DNA from: Aradus depressus
Taxonomy: Eukaryota; Arthropoda; Insecta; Hemiptera; Aradidae
NCBI GenBank assembly: GCA_963662175.1
Contig: OY759215.1
Coordinates: forward strand, 52,035,213 to 52,099,212
Direction: 5' to 3'
Length of the DNA: 64,000 nucleotides
Shown here one piece after another: positions 11,040 through 22,500 of the stretch; position 1 is the stretch's first letter; every line of letters starts with the position of its first letter. Made by a program: the position numbers and the translations under genes. Below the pieces are notes generated by a model. It made no database searches and was not told the DNA's origin. It saw only the letters and a list, made by a program, of their open reading frames with translations.

Positions 11040-11280
11040 CCTCAGTGAATCAACGGCTATGTACTTCCCCACAACGAATTAATCAATTACATTTTCACTC
11101 TCCTTCCATTGTCGATATAATGAATTTTTTGACTAACTTTAGTGTGCGGATTAAGAAGCCACTTTGTAATACAATTATTGATAACTAGCCCAAACGGTTG
11201 ATTATTTTTGGAGAGAGAGCGCAAACTTATTTGAATTATTCGTGCTGGGGAAGTACATTGCCTGTAATTCACCGACAACT
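11040..11280. mobile_element. Two HINE-like left ends joined head to head
   Basis: A plus-strand left end (CAGTGAATCAACGGC, then TATGTACTTCCCCACAACG) faces a minus-strand left end (CGTGCTGGGGAAGTACATTG, then CCTGTAATTCACCG). The 240-bp unit thus has terminal inverted repeats of about 50 bp. Confidence 0.65.
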
Positions 11281-11354
11281 TCCATCCATTTCTTAATTTT
11301 GGTTCTACGTCAGATTATTGCCTGGATACTGACCTTTCTTATACTGTTTATATA

Positions 11355-11702
11355 GAGGGCGCCGGTAGCTCAGTGGTATGGGTGCTTGACTTCTGAGCTC
11401 AAGAACAAGGGTTCGTAACCCGACCGAGGCCCTTAGTTTATTTTATATGGGAGGTAAAATAAACCTAAGCACGCCGTCCTTCGGATGGGACGTTAAGCAA
11501 TGGTCCCGAGCCTGTACGATGTCAGGTACTCGTTAATGACCCCTACCCTAGTTGAATAAAAATTTAGGGTAGGCAAAATTTAGGACTCCCATAGTAGAGT
11601 CGGGCTCATGTCCACCAGAGTGACGAAAGGGCGCTCTGGTAGTAGGCGATATGACCTCGTAGTTAAAGCCCGGGCATGAGTCATAAAACCTAACCTAACC
11701 TA
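11355..11702 (+). mobile_element. Full-length SINE-A with CCTAA tail
   Basis: Starts GAGGGCGCCGGTAGCTCAG and ends CATAAAACCTAACCTAACCT. The flanks TACTGTTTATATA and TACTATTTCTATA may be a decayed target duplication. Confidence 0.9.
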
Positions 11703-11779
11703 CTATTTCTATACTTTCATGTTCTCAGTATTTGACTTACATACTTAATTACTCTTCACCTTGGCAACGGATCATGAAG

Positions 11780-12230
11780 ATCCTTAGCCGCCCACACCAG
11801 CCTCCTTCACCGCGATCACCACAAGTAACATCATCCTTGTTCACCAGTTCAGTCCATCTCAACCATGGTCATCCTCGTGATATGGCTCCTTCGACCTGAG
11901 TGTCCATGCGTTCTATGGCTGTCCTGCTACTATTATCGAGTATTAGCCAGAAGATGTCCCTTATCTCCCTGTTTGTTCTGATCCTTCACTCCTGGTTTTC
12001 AGCAGCTCTTGACCGACCTGCTATTTTCCTCAGCATTTTGTTTTTGAAGGTCTGGAAACGCTTCTCCAGATGTGAGTTCAGGGTTCAGAATACTCTCCCA
12101 TTGATCAGCGCTGGCATTACCATGGAGCTGCAGATCCTGTGCTTCAGGATGACCGTAGCAGCTTCATGAAAGAGAAGTACGCTCTTTGGGCCTGCAGAAG
12201 TCTTGTGCAAAACCTCCTCCAACATTGGGT
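11780..12230 (-). pseudogene. LINE reverse-transcriptase C-terminal fragment
   Basis: One minus-strand frame reads HLEKRFQTFKNKMLRKIAG, then RIRTNREIRDIFW, then WLRWTELV. This matches the conserved post-RT region of non-LTR elements (FE-K-LRKI-G ... R-RTN-EI ... RLRW). Two TGA codons interrupt it. No 3' tail or target duplication is visible. Confidence 0.6.
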
Positions 12231-12248
12231 TTATGTTGAGGGGCTCAA

Positions 12249-12545
12249 TTAAAAAATCCTCAAACCTGCCGATCTAATGAATGCATCGACATGAAATTTT
12301 ATATTTACACTCACAACCCCCAAAGGAAGGCACCTATTAATTTTCCGCGAAATCGGTCGAAGGGAAGGGATGGACCAGAAAAGGGGGCTCGACTCAAATA
12401 CCCTAATTACAGCCGATGTAATGAATGTATTGATACAAAGTTTAGTATGAGTATTCAGAAGTGGTTGTGTAATACAACTATTGGTATTTTGCTTAAACGG
12501 TCGATTCGTTTTAGAGAGCAAGCGAAATTCGTGCCGACAGCTTGT
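12249..12545 (-). mobile_element. HINE-like element, left portion
   Basis: Minus-strand copy covering one internal unit and the left inner part (GGTCGATTCGTTTTAGAGAG, complement). Confidence 0.65.
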
Positions 12546-12743
12546 ATCCATTCTTTAATTTTGGTTCTACGTAAGATCATAGCTTGGCAGTATCCATCTC
12601 GGCAGTATAACAAGCCAGTTTGTTATATACTTTTCAAATGCTGATTATTAACGTTAATGGTTTGGTAAGGCTCGCACACATCCTTGTTAGGCCACTGACT
12701 GGAGAATACCCTCGAAGGTTTAGTTCAGTTTAAAGTTCTACTG

Positions 12744-12921
12744 ATTATGAAGACTTACTGTTTCTTTTAGCACTAATTCAACATGACATTTATTTATTTA
12801 CACCAATATATTCTCTCCCCTCCAAATTTATTATCTTGTTAACAATTTATACATTTTCATATACACTATTATATATGTAAATTATCTATTTGTATTCACC
12901 ATGGAAGTTAATCATCTCCCA
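12744..12921 (+). repeat. Dispersed direct repeat, copy 2
   Basis: Partner of 7592-7771, in the same orientation, about 5.1 kb away. Several indels separate the copies. Confidence 0.7.
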
Positions 12922-13074
12922 CGTCTTCTGTCTCTGGACCATAGAAGGAAGGCCTCCTTAAACAGAAAAGTTAGCATAACAATAACATAAGAAAGCCCTC
13001 TGCTGAACCTCTTCAAATAGTTATGTTGAGAGGGCTGATGTGTCCACCTAGGGACCTAAGCATCTAATTCTCTT

Positions 13075-13226
13075 ATCATTTTCCTGTTAGCTCTACAGTG
13101 AGACTCCTACATTTTGTCTACCCAGGTTTACTAATCGGAGAGGTTTTTAGAGAGTACCTGACATCTCACAGAATCGGGATCATCGCTTACCGTCCCATCC
13201 GAAGGACGGTGTGCTCAAGGTTGTCT
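13075..13226 (-). mobile_element. SINE-A central fragment
   Basis: Minus-strand central part including the CCGTCCTTCGGATGGGACG equivalent. Head and tail are missing. Confidence 0.65.
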
Positions 13227-13625
13227 GATACCGGCCCTCTAACAAACACTTACTATATTTAAACACTCCGTATTTTTTCTTTATTTCCTATTATCTCAAA
13301 AAAAATAAAAAAAAAATTGAAGGCTATTTGTTATAAACACATATGCTGTTGCGGACTTTTTTGTAGAACTTTTTATTGCCAAGAATTCCTTCATACATAA
13401 TTTTAATATATCTTCAACGATTCAGGTAGAATATGAAATAAATAGCGCATGAACGGCTGTTTCTCCTCCGAATTTCTTCTCTTTTACCATCACTGCTTTT
13501 GATAAAGCGTCGAGATACGTTCACCGGAAAAAGATAATTTTCCAACGATGGAAGAATTATCCAAATCGATGGAGTAGTTTTTGAGATTACTTCAAATACC
13601 CAAACAAACTTTCTCTCTTTATATA

Positions 13626-13847
13626 TTAGTAAGCAGATGAAAGACAGAATGCTTCTTGGGAAAGCTGCTCTTTGAAAGAGGTTGAATTGTGAACATAGCA
13701 GAGGGTAAAATGGTAAACTTTTACCACAAGATAGCACCATTTGAAGAAATATATCTTTGTGTTTCCGATTCCATACACTGTATAATGCTCGTCAGAGATC
13801 AAGGAAAGCATCAGAACTAATAAATAATAAAACATAATGAGGTACAT
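13626..13847 (-). other. Unrecognised small frame with signal-like N-terminus
   Basis: 73 residues starting MYLIMFYYLLVLMLSLISDE, which looks like a signal peptide, with Cys and Tyr in the rest. An overlapping minus-strand frame runs on to 13414. There is no splice or family evidence, so it may be chance or a decayed first exon. Confidence 0.2.
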
Positions 13848-15084
13848 GTGAGTCTACCCATTTTGACATGTAAATGTAGCATTTTTATGTTGCAATGTTT
13901 TTTGTTTTTTTATTTGCTGCTTGCGAACAGTGTAGAGTGTGTTCATGTTGAAGCTTTTAAAATGTCAACAGAGAATAGAGTGTGTTGTTAAAAAACATGA
14001 AACAAAAATGCAGATACGGTAGAACAAGAGTGTAGGGAGGGGAGGGGGGACATCAAATGAGATGCACTTGGATGGAGGGGGGGAGTGCATGTTGAAACGA
14101 AACGGATGTCTGCTATAAATAAAATACAAACATGGGGCGGGTTCTGTTTAAAAACAAAATGTCAATCAAGAGGCTCTTGTGAAACAGACCAACCCCCAAC
14201 CCTCTGGATAAAACTCGTGTAACGAAGAGTGACGGACAGTCAGCACTTTTCCACCCTCCGACATTTTTCCACTCTCTGTTTTATATTCGAATTAATAGAA
14301 TATTCATTTGGCATTGGTCCCGGGGTAAAAATCGTTTTCTCCTGTATATCTGTCATAGCTTTTTTCTCTCTGCTCGGTGGAAAAAGGTCAGTACTAATGC
14401 AACGGTGTCACTGTCCCTGACAGCTACATGTCAGCATGAATTTTTCTCCAACAGAGTTGGTGAAAATGGAACAGTTGAACAAAATGTAAAAACTCAAGAT
14501 ATAGGAACAATTTGCTTCTTGTCTAACTGAAACAGCTGTTTTCTCAATCAGACTGTTGCTTGCTTATTTCGTTCATATTCTTCTAGCGCCAAAGTGTAAA
14601 GGGAGCTGGCAGACAGTTGTCGACGTGTTGCCAGTCTACCACCCGTCTCATTCAAACAACTACCCGTCACCATGATGCAAAAGTGAGGTAGCCTCTTATT
14701 GTGGTTATCCGCTTCAGGTTACGTTACATGTCTATGCGACAGTGAGCTGTTATGGAAGGAGATTTTTCATAGAAATAAAAGACGTTGTCTTCCCACTGTT
14801 ATATTAAGCCGGATTTCAACGCAACTTTGCCCGTACAGTATGGAGTCTAAATAGACACAGTGTATGTCTATGTATCCTAGCCACCGCTAACCGTTGTGGC
14901 ATGTTGACCTTCTTTTGTGTTTATCCATATCAGATTATGTTATGCGCAACTCGCGCTAACCACCGCTCACCACTATGGCGCAGCAGAGAGGTGAGCTCCA
15001 ATTATCCATGTCAGATTATGTTTCAAATATCATGAAAATACCATCAATAATTATTGTTAATAAGCTAGCACTTATATTATGTTT
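13848..15084. other. No gene recognised
   Basis: Mixed-composition sequence. A CAGATTATGTT motif preceded by TATCCAT recurs at about 14925 and 15005, suggesting old duplication. No coding supported. Confidence 0.5.
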
Positions 15085-15278
15085 TGGATAAGACGTTAAG
15101 CGATGGTCCCGAGCCTGTGTGATGTCAGATACTCGCTATAGGTGAATATACCTGGATAGGCTAAATTTAAGACTCTCACTGTAGAGTTGGGCCCATGTCT
15201 AGCAGAGCAACGAAAGAGCATTCGGGTAGTAGGCAATATAAACTTATTAAAGCCCGGGGATGAGTCATAATAACTAAC
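15085..15278 (+). mobile_element. SINE-A 3' half
   Basis: From GACGTTAAGCGATGGTCCC to AAGCCCGGGGATGAGTCAT, followed by AATAACTAACAACTAA, the second tail type. Confidence 0.75.
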
Positions 15279-15674
15279 AACTAAGAGGATAGTCGTAATA
15301 CAAACTGTATGTAAATCTGGGTGTAATGTCGAAATGCTATGCTCTCCAAGCCAATCACTATGTGATTTCCATCTTTCAGCCGTAGACGCTGATGACCCAT
15401 CGAAAAATTGTACCTCTCCATCAATGTTCTTCACGTTTCAGACAAGGTCTTTAACAGATCTCAGATCGGAACCAGTGTGGGTGATGGATTAGCATCTCAA
15501 AGAAGACCGAAGAAGGAATATGTTGCCCGCATTCTCAAGTAAGAGACGTACTCTTTCAACTATCAATAGAAAAACATACTTAAAATTCTACTGCATGGCA
15601 ACAAATTTAAACATTGCTTAGAACTATTTCCTACGGTTTATTGTACATTTTTCGGAGCACTATAACTTAGATCG

Positions 15675-15894
15675 GGAGCCATGGTGGCCGTGCGGGCTAG
15701 AGCGTAGGGCTTTGGTCGCATGGTCTCACCATGGTTTGAGGGTTCGAATCTCGTCCGGGAGTGAGTTTTATTTCGTAGATAAAACTTCCTCCCGGAGCCA
15801 TGGATGTCGTAAATAATGAGGTAAAACACCATTATAAGAGTCATGACCAACATGCATTGTACATAAGGGCAAAAAAAAAAAAAAAAAAAAAAAA
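15675..15894 (+). mobile_element. SINE-B with poly-A tail and 11-bp target duplication
   Basis: A second tRNA-like family: box A region GGCCGTGCGGGCTAGAGCG, box B GAGGGTTCGAATCTCG, then a tRNA-unrelated body ending ACATAAGGGC and a run of A. The target duplication AACTTAGATCG is at 15664-15674 and 15895-15905. Confidence 0.9.
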
Positions 15895-16620
15895 AACTTA
15901 GATCGTATTGGTCTTATTAAAGCAGTTGAAAATTTAATTAGATTTTTTTTGTAAGGACAGTTTTCGTGTAAATTGAGTAAATTCTAACAATGGTTTCTGA
16001 GTTGTAATTTTAGGATGGTTTTCAGCAGATACCTCAACTTTGAAAAATTGTCTTTCATATAATATATGACTTTCGGTTTTTTTGTACAACTCTAATTTGA
16101 AGAGATTTTTGATTAGGTCATATCTTGTAAAATTTTCTTAGACCCTAGAAGTAAAGTTGTCTCAATTGTTATCTGATTTCAGCCAAAATCTAATCAGATC
16201 TGTTAGCACTCAAATAGTTCCAATCACATTCACAGACAGACATCCAAGCAAAAATGGTCAGGGGACCAAAAAATGTGAAATTCTCTTCCATATACTAAAA
16301 GTTTAATAAGCAAGTAAATATTAATATTTCTGCTTAAATAGAACTGAATAATTTGGACCGTTATTACTACACATATAGTTTAAGAAAGTATTGCACTCGT
16401 GCGAAAATCCGAGATACAGTTTTCAAAGGATTTTCACGTTTCAAGGTCCCCGGAATAAGTTTTGACCATTCTCGGGATGATATCTTTCTTGAGTCTGACT
16501 ATGAGTGTAGGTGTGTGTGTATGATTCAAACTGTTTTTTTTTTTTCAAAGCGTTTAGTTATACGCCACTAGCCATAATTCTTTAATAATTAGTCGTTATT
16601 CAATATTTTTATCAAACCCT

Positions 16621-16881
16621 AACTTCATCAGGAACGTGCCCCCCCCCCTCCGCCCCCCCCCCCCCTGGCCAGAGCAAAAAACCAAGATAACGAAAATTGT
16701 GCTTTACTTAAATGTACATGTACAAAACAAGTCATATTCCATTTATTTTAATAAACATGAATTCGATCATTCCATTTCCTCGTTCAAAATCTTCATCTAG
16801 AGGTTCGAGTCTCCCAAATGAATAACAAAAAGTTTGCAGCGCTAACCACAGAAACTGTGGACTGTGTCCCCGGGAGTCTAT

Positions 16882-16914
<33 letters not shown>

Positions 16915-16950
16915 CCCCTGCTCAAAATCCTGAGTACGCCCCTGGGTGTA
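16621..16950 (-). mobile_element. Possible hAT-like element with poly-C ends
   Basis: On the minus strand it starts CAGGGGCGTACTCAGGATTT, a start common in hAT-type repeats. It contains C30 (16883-16912), and another poly-C block lies at 16638-16666 beside TGGCCAGAGC. No transposase. Confidence 0.35.
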
Positions 16951-17217
16951 ACCGAGGGATTTGTCATAATGTCTAGATAAGTGGGAGAGAGCTTATACTG
17001 CGCATACAATAATTGATACAGGACATGATGATGTGTGGGGGATCATCTCTCTGCTCACACACATCATCAAACCGTATCTTATGTAGGCAGGCTCCTGACA
17101 CCGCTTGATTCGTCCTCAGCCTGGACTCGAACTTTGTGAGCGCTCTAACGTAGAAACGATTGTAGCTCTGAATCTGAAATTTTGAATAACGAAGTCACAT
17201 GAGCTTTGTCTACTGTC

Positions 17218-17464
17218 AAAATCAAAGATTCGAAACCCGGCCGAAGCCCTTAGGTTTCTTATCAGAGAGGTAAACAAATCTTGAACACGTCTGTGCGATG
17301 TCAGGTACTCTTTAAAGACCCCTAACCTAGGTTAATAAACCATGGTAGGCAAAATTTAGGTCTCCCACATGTAAAGTCGGGCTCATGTCCATCAGAGTAA
17401 CGAAAAAGCGCTCTGGTAGTAGGCAATATGACCTCGTAGTTAAAAGCCCGGGCATGATTCGCAA
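17218..17464 (+). mobile_element. SINE-A copy lacking the head
   Basis: Starts near box B (GATTCGAAACCCGGCCGAAG) and ends AAGCCCGGGCATGATTCGC. Confidence 0.75.
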
Positions 17465-17815
17465 ATGATCTTGGTAAGGGGGAGGGGAAGGGAGAGCCAT
17501 CTGTACAAAAGTGCTGGTTAAACAAAGTTCTGTTATAGCTACATCACATATATATTTTTATTTTTTTTTTATAAATCTCTCAATTTCCTTGTCTTAGTTT
17601 ATTATTATAAACTAACATAAATAACAATATGAATTATATGAAGTATCCTTTGCCCGTTGATACATAAATCACTGTTTTCTCCCCCCAGTTGAATGTGGCA
17701 AATAGAAGTCTGTATTTTTGGAAGAACTTTGTTCAACAAAGAGGGATCCATTTTAATTTATTGCAGGATATATTGGATCGCGGGTTGGAAGTGTGTACTA
17801 AATAAAAGTCAGACA

Positions 17816-17839
17816 CCCCCCCCCCCCCCCCCCCCCCCC
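17816..17839. repeat. C24 tract
   Basis: Uninterrupted run of 24 C in otherwise ordinary sequence. Confidence 0.97.
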
Positions 17840-18246
17840 TCTCTACAAAACACGGTCAAATTGGAAACCATAAATATAGATGAATCGAGTAATCAAGAAG
17901 GAATGACTTGGCTGAGGCCCTTTAATTCATCGGACCCTCAACATCCAATGGAAAAAAAGGAGAACAAAATCGAATTTGATGAAAGCGGTGGGGCAATTTA
18001 AAACATGTTAAAAGCACAACGTATGGTAATGGGAATAACATTGGTGCATAAAACCCTGGGGAAAAAATGTTGATGTGCCCTACATAACCGTTTTTTTTTG
18101 GGAGTAATTTTTGCAGATTTTGCATTCGTTTCGATATACTGTAAAGCTTTTGTCAGGCAATTGTTCTGCAATAATTGTGCTGTGGCACAGCTGAATATTG
18201 TTCAGGTGTGGCTTAGCTGATTATTGTTCAGTTGTGGCTCAGCTGA

Positions 18247-18664
18247 TTATTGTTGTTAGGGTTTTTGAATTGAGCTCACTCTCCTGAAACTTCTCTTCCC
18301 TTTTATCGATATCGCTGAAATTTGACAAATTATGGGACAAATCATTCGGTTTTGATTTTAAATATGAAATTTCATGTCGATGTATTCATTACGTCTGTAG
18401 TTATTGGGGTTTTTCAGTTGAGCCCCCTCTGATCCTCCTTCCTTTCTGCCGATTCCGCTGAAAATCGCCCCCTTCCCTTTGGTCGATTTGGCTGAAAATC
18501 AATAGGTATTGTCAGTGGAGTATTCTGAATTCACATATAACATTTCGTGATGATACATTCATTCTGTCGGGATATCGTGTTGATAGGAGGAGAAAAGTGT
18601 TTGTATGAATGTATTTTTGACCGATTACATAACTTCCCCTAAATTTCGTAGGATGGGGAAGTAA
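18247..18664 (+). mobile_element. HINE-like element, internal units and right end
   Basis: Three diverged units (GAAATTTCATGTCGATGTAT and relatives), then GACCGATTACATAACTTCCC and ATGGGGAAGTA. Confidence 0.7.
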
Positions 18665-19349
18665 AACTCCAATTTATACGTTTTAGTTAATGTAGTTAGA
18701 CGCCTACACGCTCGATGTTAGATGGTTTAGCACAACCTCGTTCTATGTATACAGTCAGTTTAGCAGCGGTTAGAGCTGCCCAAACCGTCAGTTCAGCAGG
18801 GATTCCAAGTCAGTCGTCAGTCTAGATAGTAAACTGGGATGCGTTTGAAGAAAAAAAAGGGCAGGACGTGAATATACGTTGAGCCATTTTCCTGCGATGC
18901 CCGGAAAAACATATATCCGTACAGAAATACAGATAAAATATATTTATAAGATAATTAATTGTAGGGGAGAGAGAGAGAGCTAAGGACAGATATAGTCTGT
19001 CAAAATGAGAAATGGTGGCTGGGTGTGATGATGGGTGGTCCTCGACCTCTGAAGAGAACCACTTGGACCTCACAGCTGCAGCTGCTCCTGTCAGCATCCT
19101 GAAAGAAAGACAGAGTGACATAGAAGTACATCATTGACAAGTCACACCACAATGGGAGGCACCTTCACACATATCCATCATCAGGACGCACCTAGTTTCG
19201 TTCCATGTGAAATCCCAGCAACAACCAGTTAGAATATTCTATTTACAGTAGTGATAAGCTTCAACATAGAATACCATTAAAAAAAGAAAAATAGAACCAT
19301 GCTAAGAATATGTGAAGTTATTTTATATGAAATCCATGAAGAAAACTAA

Positions 19350-20609
19350 ATCCCCAGCAGGAATTAATCAATTAACTTTTGTCTCTCTCTCCAAAATCAA
19401 TCACCTAAAAATCATATAGAGTCTTCTGCATCCTCATACTAAATTTTGTGTTTATAGATTCGTTATTAGGTTTCTGCCAATTTCGCGGATAATTAATAGG
19501 TACGAGGTGAGTTCAAAAAGTAAAGGGAATTTTGTAATTTCGCGGGTTGTATTAGTCCGATTCGTTGTTGTGTTTGTTGTGTTGGTAAACATATCTGAAA
19601 AGTATCTGTACATTGCTAGCCAAACCGGATGTTTAGTCTGCTGTCAGCTGTCAAAGAGGTTACATGTGTTTTGGTACGATCGGCGATTATTTATTTGTTG
19701 CTATAAGAATGGAATAAAGTGCAACAAGGGTTTAGAAATGTTAAATATTGCTTTTGGTAAGTCTGCTATGAGTAAAACTAGGGTTTGCGAGTGGTATAAA
19801 AGCTCGACAAGTGTGGTCGAATGTGAAGGTCATGCTCACTGTGTTTTTCCATTTTAACGGCATAGTGCACCACGAGTTCTTGCCACAAGGTCAAACGATC
19901 AATAAGGAGTACTACCTACAGTGCAACGCCGTTTGCGTGAAGCAATCCGAAAAAACAACACTGTAATGATGCCCCAGCCTCAATATTCGTCAGACGTGGG
20001 ACTTTTTTCTGTTCCCAACAATAAAGAGAACCTTAAAGGGCCGTCGTTGCACAAGCATAGATGAGATTAAAAGCGCATCGCTGAGAGAGCTAAATGCTAT
20101 CCCAAAGATCGAGTTCCAGAAGTGTTTCGGGGTTTGGAAAAAGCGCTGGCATAAGTGTATGATATCTAATGGGGACTATTTTGAAGGGGATAATATTGAG
20201 GTAGAAGAATAAATACAATTCTTTTCAAAAACCGAAAATTCCTGTTATTTTTTGAACACACCTCGTATGTTCCCTATGGGCCTTCGAATTTAAATAAAAA
20301 TTTTATGTCGATACATTCATTATATCTGCAGTTACTGGAGTTTTTGAGTTATGTTTTCCTTTTCCCTTTGGGCTAATTTGAATGAATATCAATAGGTGTC
20401 ATCTTTGTGGAGTTCTGAATACATACATACATTTTAGTGTCGATACATTCATTCTATTAGAAGTATGTTCACAAACACACATAGACAGCATTTTTTCCCC
20501 CATTTTTGGAATCAGGAAGTCGGAAAACATGAAATTCCGGGGAAAACTCAACATGAAATTTCTGACCGATTACACAACTTCCCCTATACATCGTATAGCT
20601 GGGGAAGTG
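19350..20609 (+). mobile_element. HINE-like element interrupted by a mariner
   Basis: Left end CCCCAGCAGGAATTAATC through AATTAATAGG. A mariner occupies 19503-20265. It resumes TGTTCCCTATGGGCCTTCG and ends ATCGTATAGCTGGGGAAGTG. Without the mariner it is about 500 bp. Confidence 0.78.
19503..20265 (+). mobile_element. Internally deleted mariner element
   Basis: TA flanks both sides. Inverted ends begin CGAGGTGAGTTCAAAAA (left) and CGAGGTGTGTTCAAAAA (right, complement). Inside are two transposase remnants: an N-terminal helix-turn-helix-like stretch around 19720-19800 (LEMLNIAFGKSAMSKTRVCE), and a C-terminal end around 20090-20210 (KIEFQKCFGVWKKRWHKC ending VEE, stop). At 763 bp against a usual 1.3 kb, the catalytic centre is mostly deleted and stops are present. 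It is inserted inside a HINE-like element that resumes at 20268. Confidence 0.85.
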
Positions 20610-21856
20610 ATATCTGAAGGGAGTTGAAGTTTTTGAATCAGCTGCAATGAATAAAACCAAGTTCTCCATTTTCAAGAGGCGCTGCTCAATGGATGCTGGC
20701 AGTATTTAAATGCAAATGTCGCTCTTAAATTGTCTTTTTAAAATTTTTAAAATCTAAGTATACTTTGGGAGACAGACAGAAATGTGGAACGTTTATAAAA
20801 CCTTGAATTGGAATCTTGAGACCATTGTTCCCAAAGGAGTCTCTACTTGGCCGTGAAGCACCGGGCACCCCGCCATGGGTGGTCTCAGATAACCAACACA
20901 CATTCACTAACCAATTTAAATAAATTCCCTCTCGTCTTCTCTTCTTATCTTTTCTCATTTATTTTATTTTCTGGCTTATTTTCAGGTTGCAAATGTTGTC
21001 AACTGACATCTACATTGTTTAATAACAACCAGAAATAATTAAAGGTAATTTCAATTTGTACATATAAAATAGATCTTAAAATACATTTTGAACTAAGTTT
21101 TTCCTTAAAATATCTAGGAAATGACACTTCGAATTTTCAATAACGTCTTGCCAGAACCCAATTGCAGTTTGTAAAGTAACACATTCCAATGAGCAAAATG
21201 ATTCTTCAAAGAAATTTCAATGGGAAATGTTAAATTCCATTTGTCTAATACAAAATAGTATACTTAGATTTACTTCTTAGACGATGTAGGCTTAAAATAT
21301 GAATGTGATTTGAGCTCTTTGATTGCTCTAACTCAGAAGCAATTGTAGCAATTTACCTGTTTGAAATGATGATGTCACCCGTGCTAACTTATCGATCTTA
21401 TTATTTATCGTACTAATCCCTGTATTTATTGTTTCTTTTGTATTTAGAATGAAAATAATTAATTTAATATTATATTCATCATAAGTAAATGTGATGTCGG
21501 TAAGAAATGAGAATAATAATAAAAAATGAATGATAACAAAATAAATCAACCATGTACAAAACAATAAATAACATTTTACAAAACTAGTAAACAAATAATA
21601 ATAAAAAATTATATTATTTTTTTTTGTCTTTTATATATAAAGATGCAACTGTTGTTGGGGTGCAACAACCAGCATCTATGTTGATAGGTATGGATACGTT
21701 GGCGTGAATGGCATGTGAGAGGAAGGAATCAGGATGTCCTTACATATTTAATTTTCTTTACATTTTAAGAACTTCACTAATGGACAAACAGTTAATGGAA
21801 TCACCCTTAAATAAATATTAATACACTTTGGACTGGTCCTTGCCGTCCCCACAACA
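20610..21856. other. No gene recognised
   Basis: AT-rich sequence with short frames only. No family motif seen. Confidence 0.5.
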
Positions 21857-22500
21857 ATAATAATAATAATAATAAACTGTCTTTATTATTTTGCCAAAAA
21901 TACAAATACAATTCAAAATTATGGATAACATTTTGACAGATACCCCTGGTACATACCATCGGGGGAAGTTCAAAGGCTATAATTTTTACTTTATTTTCTA
22001 TATATAACAAAAGATTCAAGTAACATAATTTAAAAAAATAAGAAAGTAAATAAATAAAAATAAAAATAATGCCTGTTTTTACATTTTAAATACAAAAAAT
22101 AATATTATTGAAATACTCTACTCATAATTTTCTACTTTAGATTAATTAGTAAATTTAAATCTAAATGGCCTACAATACTTCAGAACAACAGACCAGCTTT
22201 TACCATTCAAATTCCCCAACAATTCACATCTTGACAAATAATCATGACTAAAATATATAATCTATATTTCCGCAAGGCCGGACAACTGCATATAAAATGA
22301 AAAACTGATTCTACTTCATCTGTAGCACACAATGAACCTCTTTGTTGTGCCTTTTATAATTCAAATTTAATAACTCCGTTCTTATTTTAAATATCCAGCT
22401 AACATCTTCAATCATTAAATTATCATTAAAATATGCAGCTTCATTTATTAAATCATAATTAGCCAAATTATATGTGGTATTAAAACTAGAAGTCCCCACA
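21857..22500 (-). mobile_element. LINE 3' end with (ATT)n tail
   Basis: On the minus strand around 22200-22350 the reading CATDEVESVFHFICSCPALR with following KYR is the C-terminal Cys/His motif (C...E...HF-xx-CP) of non-LTR reverse transcriptases. Another frame upstream carries IFKIRTELLNLNY, so there is a frameshift. A 3' UTR follows and ends in an ATT repeat (21857-21875). Confidence 0.65.

Noticed and set aside
11685..11702. Interstitial telomere array
   Set aside because: Only about three CCTAA units, each time at a SINE end, so they are tails rather than telomere remnants.
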